Counted from the stretch's first letter, positions 1 to 8,157 are shown. The stretch is 64,000 nt of DNA from an uncultured Prevotella sp. (GCA_945869265.1 CAMBOI010000004.1:1-64000); one strand, 5' to 3'. The notes: generated by a model not told the origin, from the sequence alone. Program-made: numbers and translations.

Positions 1-56
1 TAGGAGGGGAGGTGGAGCCTCTCCTAGCAGGAGAGGACGGGTGAGGTAGAAAAATC
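1..56 (+). repeat. Composite palindromic repeat, copy A (cut by window edge)
   Basis: This is the right-hand end of a dispersed intergenic element found at least seven times in the window. It carries the hairpin cctctcct-agc-aggagagg followed by acgggtgaggtagaaaaa. The same ending appears in copies at 6075-6300 and 51803-52048, and in reverse complement at 35066, 36202, 37967 and 51518. The left part lies outside the window. I see no gene inside it. Confidence 0.8.
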
Positions 57-88
57 TTTACTTTCCGATGAGTCTAAAGCTCATCGGA

Positions 89-286
89 CTACGGCTCTCC
101 GAGGTATTCCATAATCACCCTCACTTGCCTCGTCGTGAGGTTCTGCTTATGCCTGAACGGCACATTGATGTCATTCAATGCCGCCACCAAGTCAGGACAG
201 TTGTCAATCCATCTCAGCAAAGCCTTCACCGCTATGCGGGGCTTGCTGTCGGGGAAATACATTATCGCCAAATCTCTTCGTTTCAT
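89..286 (-). CDS. DUF4248-type small protein
   Basis: A 65-residue basic protein with the pattern LAIMYFPDSKPR...A...LRWIDNCPDL...L...FRHKQNLTTRQVRVIMEYLGEP. From memory this matches the small DUF4248 proteins that sit beside VapE-like genes in Bacteroidales. Its C-terminal 'T..QVR.I...LGEP' motif is the main basis. It lies downstream of, and in the same direction as, the VapE-like gene at 459-2546, with a 172-bp gap holding an 18-bp inverted repeat. The function of the family is unknown; association with mobile or prophage-like elements is an inference from its partner. The opposite-strand reading frames over it look like shadows. Confidence 0.75.
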   Translation of the reverse strand: MKRRDLAIMYFPDSKPRIAVKALLRWIDNCPDLVAALNDINVPFRHKQNLTTRQVRVIMEYLGEP

Positions 287-327
287 CTTTTTTAATCAAC
301 AATCAATAATCAACATCAGTCACCAAG

Positions 328-449
328 TTGTGACACTGTGACACTTAATATATATAAACTTTTGAAAAAGCATAAATTCGATTACTATATAGTAAATGAA
401 TTATTGCGTTTTTTAGATTTTTATTATATATAGTGTCACAGTGTCACAA
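328..449. repeat. 18-bp perfect inverted repeat flanking an AT-rich spacer
   Basis: The sequence ttgtgacactgtgacact at 328-345 is the exact reverse complement of agtgtcacagtgtcacaa at 432-449. Each arm is itself a near-direct repeat of TGTCACA. The 86 bp between them are almost pure A/T. The pair lies between the DUF4248 gene and the VapE-like gene, with the right arm just past the VapE stop. It could be a protein-binding operator pair or a large stem; the sequence alone does not decide. Confidence 0.7.
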
Positions 450-458
450 AATGGCAAA

Positions 459-2546
459 TCAGAAGGGCAGGCTCTCTGATTCCTCGCCCGGCAAACGACT
501 GTCGATTTCGTTGCCTGGTCGCTCCGCCACCTTCCAAAACCGCCCCTTGCCGTTGCGCACTTGCTCATACCCCAATTCAGCCAAGGCGATGCCAATCTTC
601 GTAGGACTGATCTTGATGAGCGGCATAAACCGCGCCGCTATCTTCGAGGCAGTCATATACTTGGTCTCCGACTCAGTGCGAGGTATGGTAAAATATGTTA
701 CAATCATCTCCCTTGCCGGGTCGGGAGTCATATACGCCTTGTTGCGCTCGTTCAGCTCCCTTATCTGCTTGTCGTCGAGCCAGTAGCGCTCACCGGCGTT
801 GACGAGAGCGAGAGCCTGGGCATACATCCCCTCGTAGGGAATATGTGCCGTCCAGGGATTGTCGATATGGCTGATATGAAACGGCAGCCAGCGGCGGTTG
901 CCCGTCTGGTCCGACAGGAACGTGAGGTTGTTGCCCGTGGCGCAGAGCGACGCCACACGAGGTCGCAGCACGATATGCCGCCCATAGGCAGGACGCTGTT
1001 TCACATGAGGTTCGGTGGTGAACGCCTTCAGCTGGTTCACCTCCTTGGTAGCCATCGAGTCGATCTCCTCAAGCGATATGATGATGTTCTCGGCGAGCAT
1101 GATATAGTCGTCCTTGGTGAGCATATACCAGTTGTTCTTCGTGGCGTAGTAGTCGCGCAGCAGGGGCGGAAGGATGTTGAACATGAACGACGACTTATAC
1201 GTGCCCTGCTCGCCGATGAAGGTGAGTATCTCGTGGTTCACCACCTCGGGATTCATCACCGATGCCACCATCGCCAAGAACCAGCAGCGGGCGTAGAAAT
1301 AAAACGTCTCATCCGAAGTATCTTTACAATGCACCAATGAGAAAAACTGCCGGATATAGTCGGTTTCGCCATCCCATGCGGGCAGACTCTCAATCCACGA
1401 TTTGAATGGGTGATAGTCGGTGACGAAGTCAGAGCCGAGGATGTTGTTGATCACCTTGGTGTCCACCTCCATCCCGTCGTTCTCCATCTGTCGCCACAGC
1501 GAGTTGATGAAGTGGTCATCCACTGACGAAAATTCATTCTTTAATTCTTCTGAGTTTTCAAGTGGAGTCCTTTTCATAAACTCAACTTGAAAACTCAGAA
1601 GATTCCGCCTTACGACGTATCGCTCCTTGATGTATTTCTCCACCTCAGCCACGCCGACGCGGCGGCTCTTGGACAAGGCGAGAGCGGCATGCTCGTCGGC
1701 GTGGGTGGCATATATGCTCTTCACCATGTTGGCTATTGTGCCGTGATGCTTCGCCTCGTAGTCCTTAAACGCCTCAAGAGCCCACTCCGTGCAGTTGGCC
1801 ATGGTGACACCATAGCGGTTCATCAGATACACGCAGCGCGACACATAGTCGTTGTGCTGCCCGTCGGCATACACAGCCCCGTCGGCCTCCACCAGTCGCT
1901 TCACCTTGTCGGCAATGCTCTTCGCCTCCATAGGTCGCCCCGCGCCCTTGCCCTTGCGTGCAGACGTCGTCTTGCCCAATGCCTTGTTGATCTTCAGTCG
2001 CTTGGCGAGAGGTTGAAACAAGACATCAGGGTCCCAAGCCAATCCGCACATCCTCGTGGTCGAACTGCACTGGGTGTCATAATCCAGGTTGAGCAACTTC
2101 TTGTAATGCTCATTCACCGTCAGCCACGCTGCCTTGTAGTTATCGGGCGTCACCTCGCCATCCACACGCGCTATCACCCGCAGACCCTCGCCCGAGATGG
2201 TCACGTATGTAAGCAGCGTGTGCTTGTCGGCCTTCACATGCTTCATCGCCTCTGCCAACTTCTCCTTCGGCACATGGTCGAAGTCGGCCATAAACGTCCC
2301 CGTGTATTTGCGGATGTGCTCCTTGCCCCGTCCGCCTTCGAGCATAGCTTGGCACACTATGGCAGGGCACGACGTCTTGATGGCCTTCATCTGCGTTTTG
2401 TCGCCCTCGGCGAGAGCTCGACGATACTGCTCCGTCTTCTGACGAAGATAATCACCACGAATGGTGGTAGTCACCGTTTCCCATGAAATCTCCTCAGGCG
2501 TGGTGGCGGTGAGGGTAGGGAAGAAAGAAATGTATTCGCTCATCAT
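459..2546 (-). CDS. VirE_N / VapE-like primase-helicase protein
   Basis: A 695-residue two-domain protein. The first ~190 residues look like the BT4734-like VirE N-terminal domain, with an acidic 'MADFDHV' motif resembling the catalytic acids of archaeo-eukaryotic primases. The rest is a VapE-type P-loop ATPase: Walker A GEQGTYKSS near residue 445, Walker B-like IIISLEEIDS near 488, and the family motif GNRRWLPF near 550. Such proteins are linked to prophages, phage satellites and integrative elements. Translation probably starts at MMSEYIS; a TAaaTTTGC promoter box lies 59 bp upstream. It is paired with DUF4248. No integrase or structural phage gene is visible in the window, so this may be an isolated remnant or a domesticated copy. 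The gene itself is intact. Confidence 0.85.
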   Translation of the reverse strand: MMSEYISFFPTLTATTPEEISWETVTTTIRGDYLRQKTEQYRRALAEGDKTQMKAIKTSCPAIVCQAMLEGGRGKEHIRKYTGTFMADFDHVPKEKLAEAMKHVKADKHTLLTYVTISGEGLRVIARVDGEVTPDNYKAAWLTVNEHYKKLLNLDYDTQCSSTTRMCGLAWDPDVLFQPLAKRLKINKALGKTTSARKGKGAGRPMEAKSIADKVKRLVEADGAVYADGQHNDYVSRCVYLMNRYGVTMANCTEWALEAFKDYEAKHHGTIANMVKSIYATHADEHAALALSKSRRVGVAEVEKYIKERYVVRRNLLSFQVEFMKRTPLENSEELKNEFSSVDDHFINSLWRQMENDGMEVDTKVINNILGSDFVTDYHPFKSWIESLPAWDGETDYIRQFFSLVHCKDTSDETFYFYARCWFLAMVASVMNPEVVNHEILTFIGEQGTYKSSFMFNILPPLLRDYYATKNNWYMLTKDDYIMLAENIIISLEEIDSMATKEVNQLKAFTTEPHVKQRPAYGRHIVLRPRVASLCATGNNLTFLSDQTGNRRWLPFHISHIDNPWTAHIPYEGMYAQALALVNAGERYWLDDKQIRELNERNKAYMTPDPAREMIVTYFTIPRTESETKYMTASKIAARFMPLIKISPTKIGIALAELGYEQVRNGKGRFWKVAERPGNEIDSRLPGEESESLPF

Positions 2547-2604
2547 TTAAATAATTTTTAGTTTGGTAACTCTGCGATCTCCGTCGCTTGCGTCCAACTT
2601 CTCT

Positions 2605-2613
2605 GCAAATTTA
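2605..2613 (-). promoter_or_regulatory. Putative -7 box for the VapE-like gene
   Basis: On the minus strand the bases read TAAATTTGC, a match to the Bacteroidota -7 consensus TAnnTTTG, 59 bp before the likely VapE start. A TTG about 20 bp further upstream could serve as the -33 element. Confidence 0.5.
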
Positions 2614-2823
2614 CAAATATTATCCCATCCGTGCAATACCCTCATCCCATAGTGATACTCCCTATGAAGAGTATCAAATTTCCACATTATTAACACCTCA
2701 TAATAAACAATAACTCCACCGCCGCCACCAATGCACAGCCGACATATAAATGATAAACATATATAAATCTTCCCGCTTAATATTTTTTAACCGTTTTTTT
2801 TGTTGTGTTTGCGTTTTTTGCAC

Positions 2824-2832
2824 TACCTTTGC
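2824..2832 (+). promoter_or_regulatory. Putative -7 box upstream of the broken small gene
   Basis: TACCTTTGC is an exact TAnnTTTGC box, preceded about 20 bp upstream by TTG/TTTG triplets in a T-rich tract. It would start a long (~155 nt) leader before the ATG at 2993. Confidence 0.55.
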
Positions 2833-2992
2833 ACTATAATCAGCACAGGACTGTTATTGTGTATTAACAACACCCGAATAACCAACTTTTAACGCCCCCT
2901 CCCTTATAACGCATTGATAACCAAGGGGGTTGTACGAAAAGATGGGACTTGGAAATATGTCCATTTAGCTGCTAACACTCAAAAAACAATAT

Positions 2993-3268
2993 ATGAAAAA
3001 ATTATTTATTTCCCAAGAGAGAATGAAGAAAGTGGGCGAGGCAGTCTTCGCCACTTTCGACGCTGCCCGCAAGTCACGCACTCTGACGATGCAGCAATTA
3101 TTGGATGAGGGAATCCTCTCCTATCGTATGCAGGTTTATGCCATCTAAAAAGGCAAAGTTAAGGATTTCGAGCGCTACCGTCGCCTCTTTGTGCGCTCCC
3201 TCGCCTCCCTTCCCCCCGCCACCCGGCCTCACTACACCCGTCAATTCCTCTCCTCCCTCCTGGAATAA
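2993..3268 (+). pseudogene. Small conserved-looking gene split by an in-frame TAA
   Basis: Reading from the ATG at 2993 gives MKKLFISQERMKKVGEAVFA..., then a TAA at codon 52 (3146-3148). The same frame continues without interruption as KGKVKDFERYRRLFVRSLAS... to a second TAA at 3266-3268. The natural reading is a 91-codon gene with one nonsense mutation. The second half recurs almost exactly at 14167-14285, fused behind a truncated glf, so the sequence is repeated in this genome. I do not recognise a domain. The basic, amphipathic composition is compatible with a small DNA-associated or regulatory protein, but that is speculation. Confidence 0.6.
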
Positions 3269-3318
3269 TCAATAATCATTCATCAGGAATCTGCATAAAC
3301 TTAAAAAACCATAAAAAG

Positions 3319-3350
3319 TTTGGTTTGTTATCAAATTATGTGTATATTTG
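3319..3350 (+). promoter_or_regulatory. Putative Bacteroidota promoter for the DUF3791 gene
   Basis: TTTGG at 3319-3323 and TATATTTG at 3343-3350 are separated by 19 bp, fitting the TTTG-N19/21-TAnnTTTG pattern. The start codon at 3388 follows 37 bp later. Confidence 0.65.
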
Positions 3351-3387
3351 CATTCAAATAGGTGCAAATCACCTGTTGGAATAGATT

Positions 3388-3609
3388 ATGCCTATTAATG
3401 TTGTAAAGCAATTAGAGTATATAATGGTCTTCGTAAAGATGTTCGCAGACCGTATGGGATTGAGCGAAAAACAAGCGTTCAATTATTTGGATAGCCACAA
3501 AGGAATGGCTTTTGTGCGAGAACACTATAACGTGATCCATACTTTAGATTTCGACTATGCAATAGATGATGTGTTGGAAGTTTGTAAGATGAATGGAGGA
3601 CGATTATGA
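3388..3609 (+). CDS. DUF3791-like protein, probable orphan antitoxin
   Basis: A 73-residue protein with the pattern ...YIMVFVKMFADRMGLSEKQAFNYLDSHKGMAFVREHYNVIHTL...AIDDVLEVC, which I recognise as DUF3791. In many Firmicutes and Bacteroidota it precedes a DUF3990 gene, thought to be an ADP-ribosyltransferase-like toxin, so it is a candidate antitoxin. Here the stop overlaps the ATG of the following frame (ATGA at 3606-3609), the usual coupling of such pairs, but that partner is cut short after 14 codons. The gene has its own promoter. Its role as antitoxin is inferred from context. Confidence 0.7.
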   Translation: MPINVVKQLEYIMVFVKMFADRMGLSEKQAFNYLDSHKGMAFVREHYNVIHTLDFDYAIDDVLEVCKMNGGRL

Positions 3610-3650
3610 TTAAACTCTACCATGGATCAGATACTATATACTCGTTTTAA
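3606..3650 (+). pseudogene. DUF3990 toxin remnant (first 14 codons only)
   Basis: The frame opens with MIKLYHGSDTIYSF and stops. 'MIKLYHGS' is the characteristic start of DUF3990 proteins, with the H and G of an ADP-ribosyltransferase-type nucleotide pocket. Nothing downstream to 3914 restores a DUF3990 sequence in any frame, so this looks like a deletion rather than a simple point mutation. It explains why the upstream DUF3791 gene is left alone. Confidence 0.6.
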
Positions 3651-3914
3651 ACACGAGTTTGAGTGCGCAGAATAGAATATGCTTGTCCATGCTATAGTCC
3701 TGTAAGGACGACATACCCCCAAATGGTGCGTCAGCCCTCAATCAATCATCAATACAACAACTATATATGGAGATAATGAACTATCTCCAAAGCCAATCGA
3801 CACAAGTCATAACTGGTCAGACAAACATATTGCGGTCACTGCCCGCAATATTCCATAACGCTGAATCTCAGATTAATGCAATACAGCAGTCACAGACATG
3901 TTCGTCAGTAGTAG

Positions 3915-4445
3915 AACCGTGGCAGACATCGCCATTACCTTCGCGACCCGCTTACACTTGAGTTCCTTGGCATCCCAGAAACAGATGTTTATACCGAAAC
4001 AAGACTTGAATCTGCTATTCTTGACAATCTCCAGTCGTTCCTAATGGAACTGGGTCAAGGATTCTGTTTCGAGGCTCGACAAAAGCGAATCCTCATCGAC
4101 CATGATTATTTCAAGGCCGACCTCATATTCTACAACCGCATTCTGCATTGCCATTTTATCGTAGATTTAAAGATTGACCGCTATCGTCACGAATACGCCT
4201 CCCAACTCAATACTTATAAGAACTACTATCGCCATGAAGTCATGCAACCGGGCGACAACCCACCTATTGGTCTCCTGCTATGCACAGACTATAGCGATAC
4301 CCTTGTACAGTATTCCACCGAAGGACTCAGTGATATCTTTGTCGGGAAATACATGCTTCATCTGCCCTCAACTGAAACGATCAGGCAGTATCTGATAGAC
4401 CACATGCCCAAGCAGTCTGAGGGAGAAACAGAATATAATCAATAA
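3915..4445 (+). pseudogene. DUF1016/YhcG-type nuclease, C-terminal remnant
   Basis: The open frame runs from just after a TAG at 3912 to 4443-4445. It contains LRDPLTLEFLGIPET..., then LMELGQGFCFEARQKRI, DYFKADLIFYNR and CHFIVDLKI: the PD-(D/E)XK-like C-terminal domain of YhcG/DUF1016 proteins, with the D...(D/V)DLK catalytic pattern visible. The N-terminal winged-helix half is missing and there is no plausible start before the ATG at 4044. Family members are often found near restriction systems and mobile elements. The nuclease core might still be expressed from 4044, but I call it a remnant. Confidence 0.7.
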
Positions 4446-4458
4446 TCATTCATCAGTC

Positions 4459-4926
4459 ATGTCCTACCAAAATAAATATAATTGGAAGCGGAAGCAGGCT
4501 GCCCTTCCTCCTAAGCCAAAGAAGGAACGCAAACTTTCACCTCTTTTAACCGAAGAGCAAAAGCAATCTGCTAACATCCAAGACTTGGCATACGACTTTG
4601 CGTGCAGGATTATTCGTCTTTACCAGTATTTGATAGAAGACTCCATATATAAGGAATACATCATGAGCAAGCAAGTCTTCCGTAGTGGCACAAGCATAGG
4701 AGCCAATGTGCGAGAAGCCCAGCACGCTCAGTCAGATGCAGACTTCCTATCAAAGATGCAAATATCACTCAAAGAGTGCAATGAAACCGACTATTGGTTA
4801 CAGTTATTGCATGATAATGGTTATCTGAACGATGTGCAGTTCGACTCTATAAATTCAGACAGAGTCCGCATCCACAAGCTCCTCAACGCCATCGTCTCCA
4901 CGACAAGGCGCAAGATAGGCAAATAA
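4459..4926 (+). CDS. Four-helix-bundle protein (23S rRNA IVS-protein family)
   Basis: A 155-residue protein whose C-terminal ~115 residues match the TIGR02436/S23 four-helix-bundle family: FRSGTSIGANVREAQHAQSDADF...MQISLKECNETDYWLQLL. These were first seen inside 23S rRNA intervening sequences, but most copies are free-standing and of unknown function, often in accessory islands. The first ~40 residues are a Lys/Pro-rich extension (KRKQAALPPKPKKERK). It follows the nuclease remnant by 13 bp. No rRNA is nearby, so this is a free-standing copy. Confidence 0.85.
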   Translation: MSYQNKYNWKRKQAALPPKPKKERKLSPLLTEEQKQSANIQDLAYDFACRIIRLYQYLIEDSIYKEYIMSKQVFRSGTSIGANVREAQHAQSDADFLSKMQISLKECNETDYWLQLLHDNGYLNDVQFDSINSDRVRIHKLLNAIVSTTRRKIGK

Positions 4927-4929
4927 CGA

Positions 4930-5008
4930 ACAATCAGTAATCAATAATCAATAATCAGTAATCAGTAACCAGTAATCAGTAATCAATAATCAATAATCAG
5001 TCATCAGA
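4930..5008. repeat. Word repeat W1: tandem aatcagt/aatcaat heptamers
   Basis: A run of imperfect 7-8 bp units, aatcagt and aatcaat, repeated about ten times. Shorter runs of the same word occur near 288-318, 3267-3290, 4438-4455, 5897-5998, 6446-6462 and 14281-14310, and in reverse complement near 34893-34920. The units often start exactly at a stop codon, so the word supplies TAA stops. Confidence 0.8.
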
Positions 5009-5051
5009 AACTTGCTTAAGCTTGATAACTGATGAAAAAAATGGGGAAAAG

Positions 5052-5084
5052 TTTGGTGGTGTGGGAAATAATTCGTAATTTTGC
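5052..5084 (+). promoter_or_regulatory. Putative promoter of toxin-antitoxin pair 1
   Basis: TTTGG at 5052-5056 and TAATTTTGC at 5076-5084, 19 bp apart, match the Bacteroidota promoter pattern. The antitoxin start follows 28 bp later. Confidence 0.65.
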
Positions 5085-5112
5085 GGCGTGAAATCAAAAT
5101 AAGAGATGTAAT

Positions 5113-5379
5113 ATGATGAATGTCGTTAGTTTAAGTCCAGAAACATATAGAAGCGTTGAGACGTATGCTAAAAGCAGAAACCTCAGTGTGGATGATGCCG
5201 CTAATAGCATCATATTGGGATATATTTCAGTAGTTAATCCTGTAAGCGAATTAAAGGATCAGAACACTAAGAATGTGAAGGGTTTTTTGTCGTTAAAAGG
5301 CATTTTAAAAAATTCTGATAATAATATGTCTGATAAAGATCTAATCGACGAGTATCTCAAAGATAAATTTGGAGTATGA
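5113..5379 (+). CDS. Putative antitoxin of a PIN-toxin pair (module 1)
   Basis: An 88-residue protein. The N-terminus SLSPETYRSVETYAKSRNLS..DAANSII resembles a short DNA-binding fold such as ribbon-helix-helix. The C-terminal tail DLIDEYLKDKFGV resembles the end of the antitoxin at 35483 (QLRDDYLLEKYGL) and is probably the toxin-neutralising segment. The stop overlaps the toxin start (ATGA at 5376-5379), so the two are translationally coupled. It has its own promoter. The assignment rests on gene order, size and the conserved tail; the family itself is not one I can name. Confidence 0.75.
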   Translation: MMNVVSLSPETYRSVETYAKSRNLSVDDAANSIILGYISVVNPVSELKDQNTKNVKGFLSLKGILKNSDNNMSDKDLIDEYLKDKFGV

Positions 5380-5837
5380 TAATTTTTTGTGATACAAATA
5401 TTATTCTTGAAGTCTTAGAGGAACGCTCTAATTATAAGTTCGTTGAAGAGATTCTATTGTCAAATGAATCATCTAATACTTTATATTTGTCTGAAGGTAG
5501 CTTCTACACTATAACATACCTTTTAGATAAAAGAATGAGACTCAACGGGATTCATGAGCCAGAAAAGACTGAACGCGTAAAAGAAGCATTGCTTAATATA
5601 TTGCTGACGTTTAGAATAACAGATACAGGTGAACATGGTTTTAAGGACATAGTTACTCGTAGTTCATTTAAAGACATGGAAGATGGGTATCAATACGAAG
5701 CTGCTCGTCATTGTGGAGCGGATGTTTTGTTGACTATAAATAAGAAAGATTTTGTCAGTGTTCATAATGCGGATTTACTTGTGTTAACTCCTGAAGAATA
5801 TATATCCAAGTATTTACGAAATGGGATAGATAGCTGA
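5376..5837 (+). CDS. PIN-domain toxin (VapC-like), module 1
   Basis: A 153-residue PIN-domain protein expected to be a Mg-dependent RNase. Visible are the N-terminal FCDTNIILE (first catalytic Asp at residue 6) and the C-terminal block DMEDGYQYEAARHCGADVLLTINKKDF with the later acids. The toxin at 35743 shares the block '(E)DGYQ..A..CGAD.LLTINKKD', so the two modules are paralogous. The length is normal and all expected acids appear present, so it should be active. It sits at the left edge of the polysaccharide locus. Confidence 0.85.
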   Translation: MIIFCDTNIILEVLEERSNYKFVEEILLSNESSNTLYLSEGSFYTITYLLDKRMRLNGIHEPEKTERVKEALLNILLTFRITDTGEHGFKDIVTRSSFKDMEDGYQYEAARHCGADVLLTINKKDFVSVHNADLLVLTPEEYISKYLRNGIDS

Positions 5838-6302
5838 GGAACAAATACACTGATTCGTTGATTATTCGACAGGACAAGTGACAGGTCAATGTCCCGCATA
5901 ATCAGTAATCATTCATCAATAATCAGTAATCAGTAATCACCACGTTGTCCCCGTTGTCGTGCATCAGTAATCAATCATCATTCATCAGTCATCAATTAAT
6001 GTCATGCCGGCAATCCACCCACAGCGGATGAAGGATTGTCACCTTCTGTCGTTTCAACAATCCATATTTACGTCGCGCAGCCGCGCCCTCGGCGCATAAA
6101 CAATCGCAATTCTATTGAGTAGACACTTACGAGCAACCCCTTGTGGGCGTGCGCTTGCTTGCGAGTACAGGCCCGGCCGGCCAGGCTTTAAGTCCTCACC
6201 TTCTGAGAAGGGGAGGATTTAGGAGGGGATGTGGAACCTCTCCTAGCAGGAGAGGACGGGTGAGGTAGAAAAAACCTGTCAGGAGAGCTCGGGTGAGGTA
6301 GA
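5838..6302. other. Gene-free repeat-filled interval
   Basis: No gene is visible in these 465 bp. The first part (5897-5998) is word repeat W1; the second (6075-6300) is a composite palindromic repeat. A remnant coding segment begins directly at the repeat edge (6303). Confidence 0.7.
6075..6300 (+). repeat. Composite palindromic repeat, copy B
   Basis: In order: a gcgc...gcgc hairpin (cgcagccgcgccctcggcgc), an atcgcaattctattg half of the cgcaa-ttgcg hairpin, gagcaacccc...gcttgcttgcgagtac, the palindromic cccggccggccaggc, tttaagtcctcacc...ggaggatttaggaggg, and the terminal cctctcct-agc-aggagagg hairpin with acgggtgaggtag. The last unit is partly repeated. It has the same unit order as copy G (51803-52048) and runs opposite to copies C, D, E and F. 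Confidence 0.8.
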
Positions 6303-6461
6303 TTCGACACTGTCACCTCAACCCTCGACTCCTTGAAGAAGGATATGGAGTCCCTCAAAGCAGAATTGCGTGAAGAACGTTCTAAACGCAAGAAGGCCGA
6401 GGCTAACGCAAGAAAGCTAGAGCAAAAGTTAAAAGACGAGAAGATTATCAGTAATCAGTAA
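6303..6461 (+). pseudogene. Coiled-coil C-terminal gene fragment
   Basis: From the repeat border the frame reads FDTVTSTLDSLKKDMESL... then a highly charged coiled coil (KAELREERSKRKKAEANARK) ending IISNQ-stop, where the last codons are word repeat W1. There is no start codon or upstream domain, so this is the tail of a gene replaced by the composite repeat. Similar Lys/Glu-rich tails occur at the end of nuclease/transposase-like PD-(D/E)XK proteins, but that identity cannot be confirmed from 52 residues. Confidence 0.5.
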
Positions 6462-6606
6462 TATTTGGTGGAAGGTTTAACCCGCAGGGCTTTAGCTTTT
6501 TCGCCGCAGTGAAAAATAAGTACAACAGATAATCCTTATATCCCTAACCCCCCTGTAAATACAAGGCTCTGGTGAATTGCCATAGGGATTGGATGCTTAC
6601 TTCTTT

Positions 6607-8157
6607 ATGGGTAATTCAAGCAACAAACAAATAGCGAAGAATCTTGTTTTTAATGCCATCTCTTTTGGTATTAATTTCTTCATCTCTTTCTTTTTTACCC
6701 CTTATCTAATAAGAACAGTAGGTAAGGAAGCCTATAGCTTTTTCCCTTTGGTTAATAATATTATTGGTTATTCCAGTATTTTAACTGCAGCCGTAGGTTC
6801 AATGGGTGGACGGTTTGTAACAATGAGTATATATCAAAACGATAGAGATGGCGCTAATCAATATTTCAATTCAGTTTGGAGCGCAAACTTATTTTTATCC
6901 GTATTATTCACTATTGTTTCAATATTCTTTATTGTATTTATATCTGATATACTTACAGTACCTAAATATCTTGAAACAGATGTCAAATGGCTTTTTGCTT
7001 TTGGTACTCTTACAATGATTATGGGACTGATAACGGGATTTTTAGGAATAGGAACATATGTAAAGAATAGACTTGATCTTCAAGCTTCTGTATCAGTATT
7101 TACAAATATTCTGCGAGTAGCTTCTATACTTATTCTGTTCTATATTTTTAGACCATCTATAGTATTTATGAGCCTTTCTGCTTTTATTGCAGCATTTGTA
7201 GGAGTGTATTTTAATCTGTCATTCAAAAGAAAGCTACTTCCTGAACTGTCAATAAATCCTTCTCGATATTTTTCATGGGAAAGAATCAAAGAAGTGACTT
7301 CTGCAGGTTTATGGAATTCGCTGACTCAATTAAGTAATGTGCTACTAAGCCAAGTGGATCTATTAATAACTAATATATTTATAGGTGCGGCAGCAACAGG
7401 TGACTATTCTATTGCCAAGACAGCTCCTATTCTTATATTAAATTTATTAGGAATGCTCTCAGGTTCATTTATGCCTCAATTCAACATACTGTATGCAAAA
7501 GGACAGATGCAAGAACTTATAAAAGTAGTTTCACGTTCAATAAGTCTAATATCATTATTAATTGGTATTCCAATGGGATTTTTGCTGGTTTATAGTGGTG
7601 AGTTCTTCAGCTTGTGGGTGCCAGGGCAGGACACCAACCTTTTGTACAGGTTGAGTTTCCTCACTGTAGCTCCTCTCATCATAGGGGCAAGCATCAATCC
7701 TGTTTATGGACTTTTTACAGTGACCAATCGTCTAAAAATACCTTCTATAGCAGTTCTTATTGGCAGTTCGTTGCAAACAATAATAATTATCATCGTCATA
7801 AAAACAACAAATCTTGGCATTTGGTCTATACCGATTGTTTCTGGAATTCAGGCAATTCTGCGGAATACAGTTTTTACCACAGTATATGGCGGTCTGTGCC
7901 TTGACCAGAAATGGCATACTTTCTTTCCTGCCTTAGGTCGAGGTGTGTTAGGTATGATTATAGTTGTCTGTGTAGGACTTATAATAAAACCGTTTGTCAA
8001 CATCGACAACTGGTTGATGTTTTTTGTGGTAGTGGCTGAGATAGGTGTTCTCTCGATAATTATCAATATGTTCATTGTATTCAATCACAACGATCGGTGT
8101 GTGATATTTAGTAAAGTAAAGATAAAAATTAAAAATATATGGAAAAGGTTATATTGA
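6607..8157 (+). CDS. wzx: Polysaccharide flippase (Wzx/MATE-like), first copy
   Basis: About 516 residues with 12 or more hydrophobic segments, beginning NKQIAKNLVFNAISFGINFFISFFFTPYLIRTVGKEAY, the typical opening of oligosaccharide-lipid flippases of the MOP superfamily. It would move undecaprenyl-linked repeat units across the inner membrane. I chose the ATG at 6607; an upstream TTG at 6589 adds only MDAYFF and is less likely. Its stop overlaps the next gene by 19 bp, indicating one operon. GC content is clearly lower than the genes after 43 kb. A second flippase lies at 16389, so this copy may belong to a separately acquired cluster (6.6-13.8 kb). Confidence 0.9.
   Translation: MGNSSNKQIAKNLVFNAISFGINFFISFFFTPYLIRTVGKEAYSFFPLVNNIIGYSSILTAAVGSMGGRFVTMSIYQNDRDGANQYFNSVWSANLFLSVLFTIVSIFFIVFISDILTVPKYLETDVKWLFAFGTLTMIMGLITGFLGIGTYVKNRLDLQASVSVFTNILRVASILILFYIFRPSIVFMSLSAFIAAFVGVYFNLSFKRKLLPELSINPSRYFSWERIKEVTSAGLWNSLTQLSNVLLSQVDLLITNIFIGAAATGDYSIAKTAPILILNLLGMLSGSFMPQFNILYAKGQMQELIKVVSRSISLISLLIGIPMGFLLVYSGEFFSLWVPGQDTNLLYRLSFLTVAPLIIGASINPVYGLFTVTNRLKIPSIAVLIGSSLQTIIIIIVIKTTNLGIWSIPIVSGIQAILRNTVFTTVYGGLCLDQKWHTFFPALGRGVLGMIIVVCVGLIIKPFVNIDNWLMFFVVVAEIGVLSIIINMFIVFNHNDRCVIFSKVKIKIKNIWKRLY

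Larger units (their letters stand above)
2547..2992. other. Intergenic region with divergent promoters
   Basis: The 446 bp between the VapE-like gene and the small broken gene at 2993 are AT-rich with no convincing gene. They hold a minus-strand promoter box for VapE near 2605-2613 and a plus-strand box at 2824-2832. A 64-codon frame at 2914-3108 overlaps the better small gene in another frame and has no recognisable features. Confidence 0.6.

Noticed and set aside
561..1340. Long plus-strand reading frame antisense to the VapE-like gene
   Set aside because: His/Arg/Leu-rich shadow of the minus-strand coding frame with no recognisable domain; the opposite strand has clear motifs.
1587..2486. 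Second long plus-strand frame antisense to VapE
   Set aside because: Same reasons: composition of a shadow frame, no promoter and no homology-like motifs.
2914..3108. 64-codon frame before the small broken gene
   Set aside because: Overlaps the ATG-started small gene in another frame and has no features; the alternative frame is supported by its duplicate at 14167.
3767..3961. 64-codon frame before the DUF1016 remnant
   Set aside because: No recognisable family, ends inside the DUF1016 homology in the wrong frame; probably non-coding debris.
4459..4926. Intervening sequence inside a 23S rRNA gene
   Set aside because: The four-helix-bundle protein is free-standing; no rRNA sequence surrounds it.
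4930..5008. Possible CRISPR-like array
   Set aside because: The units are only 7-8 bp, without spacers of constant length, and there are no cas genes. It is a tandem word repeat.
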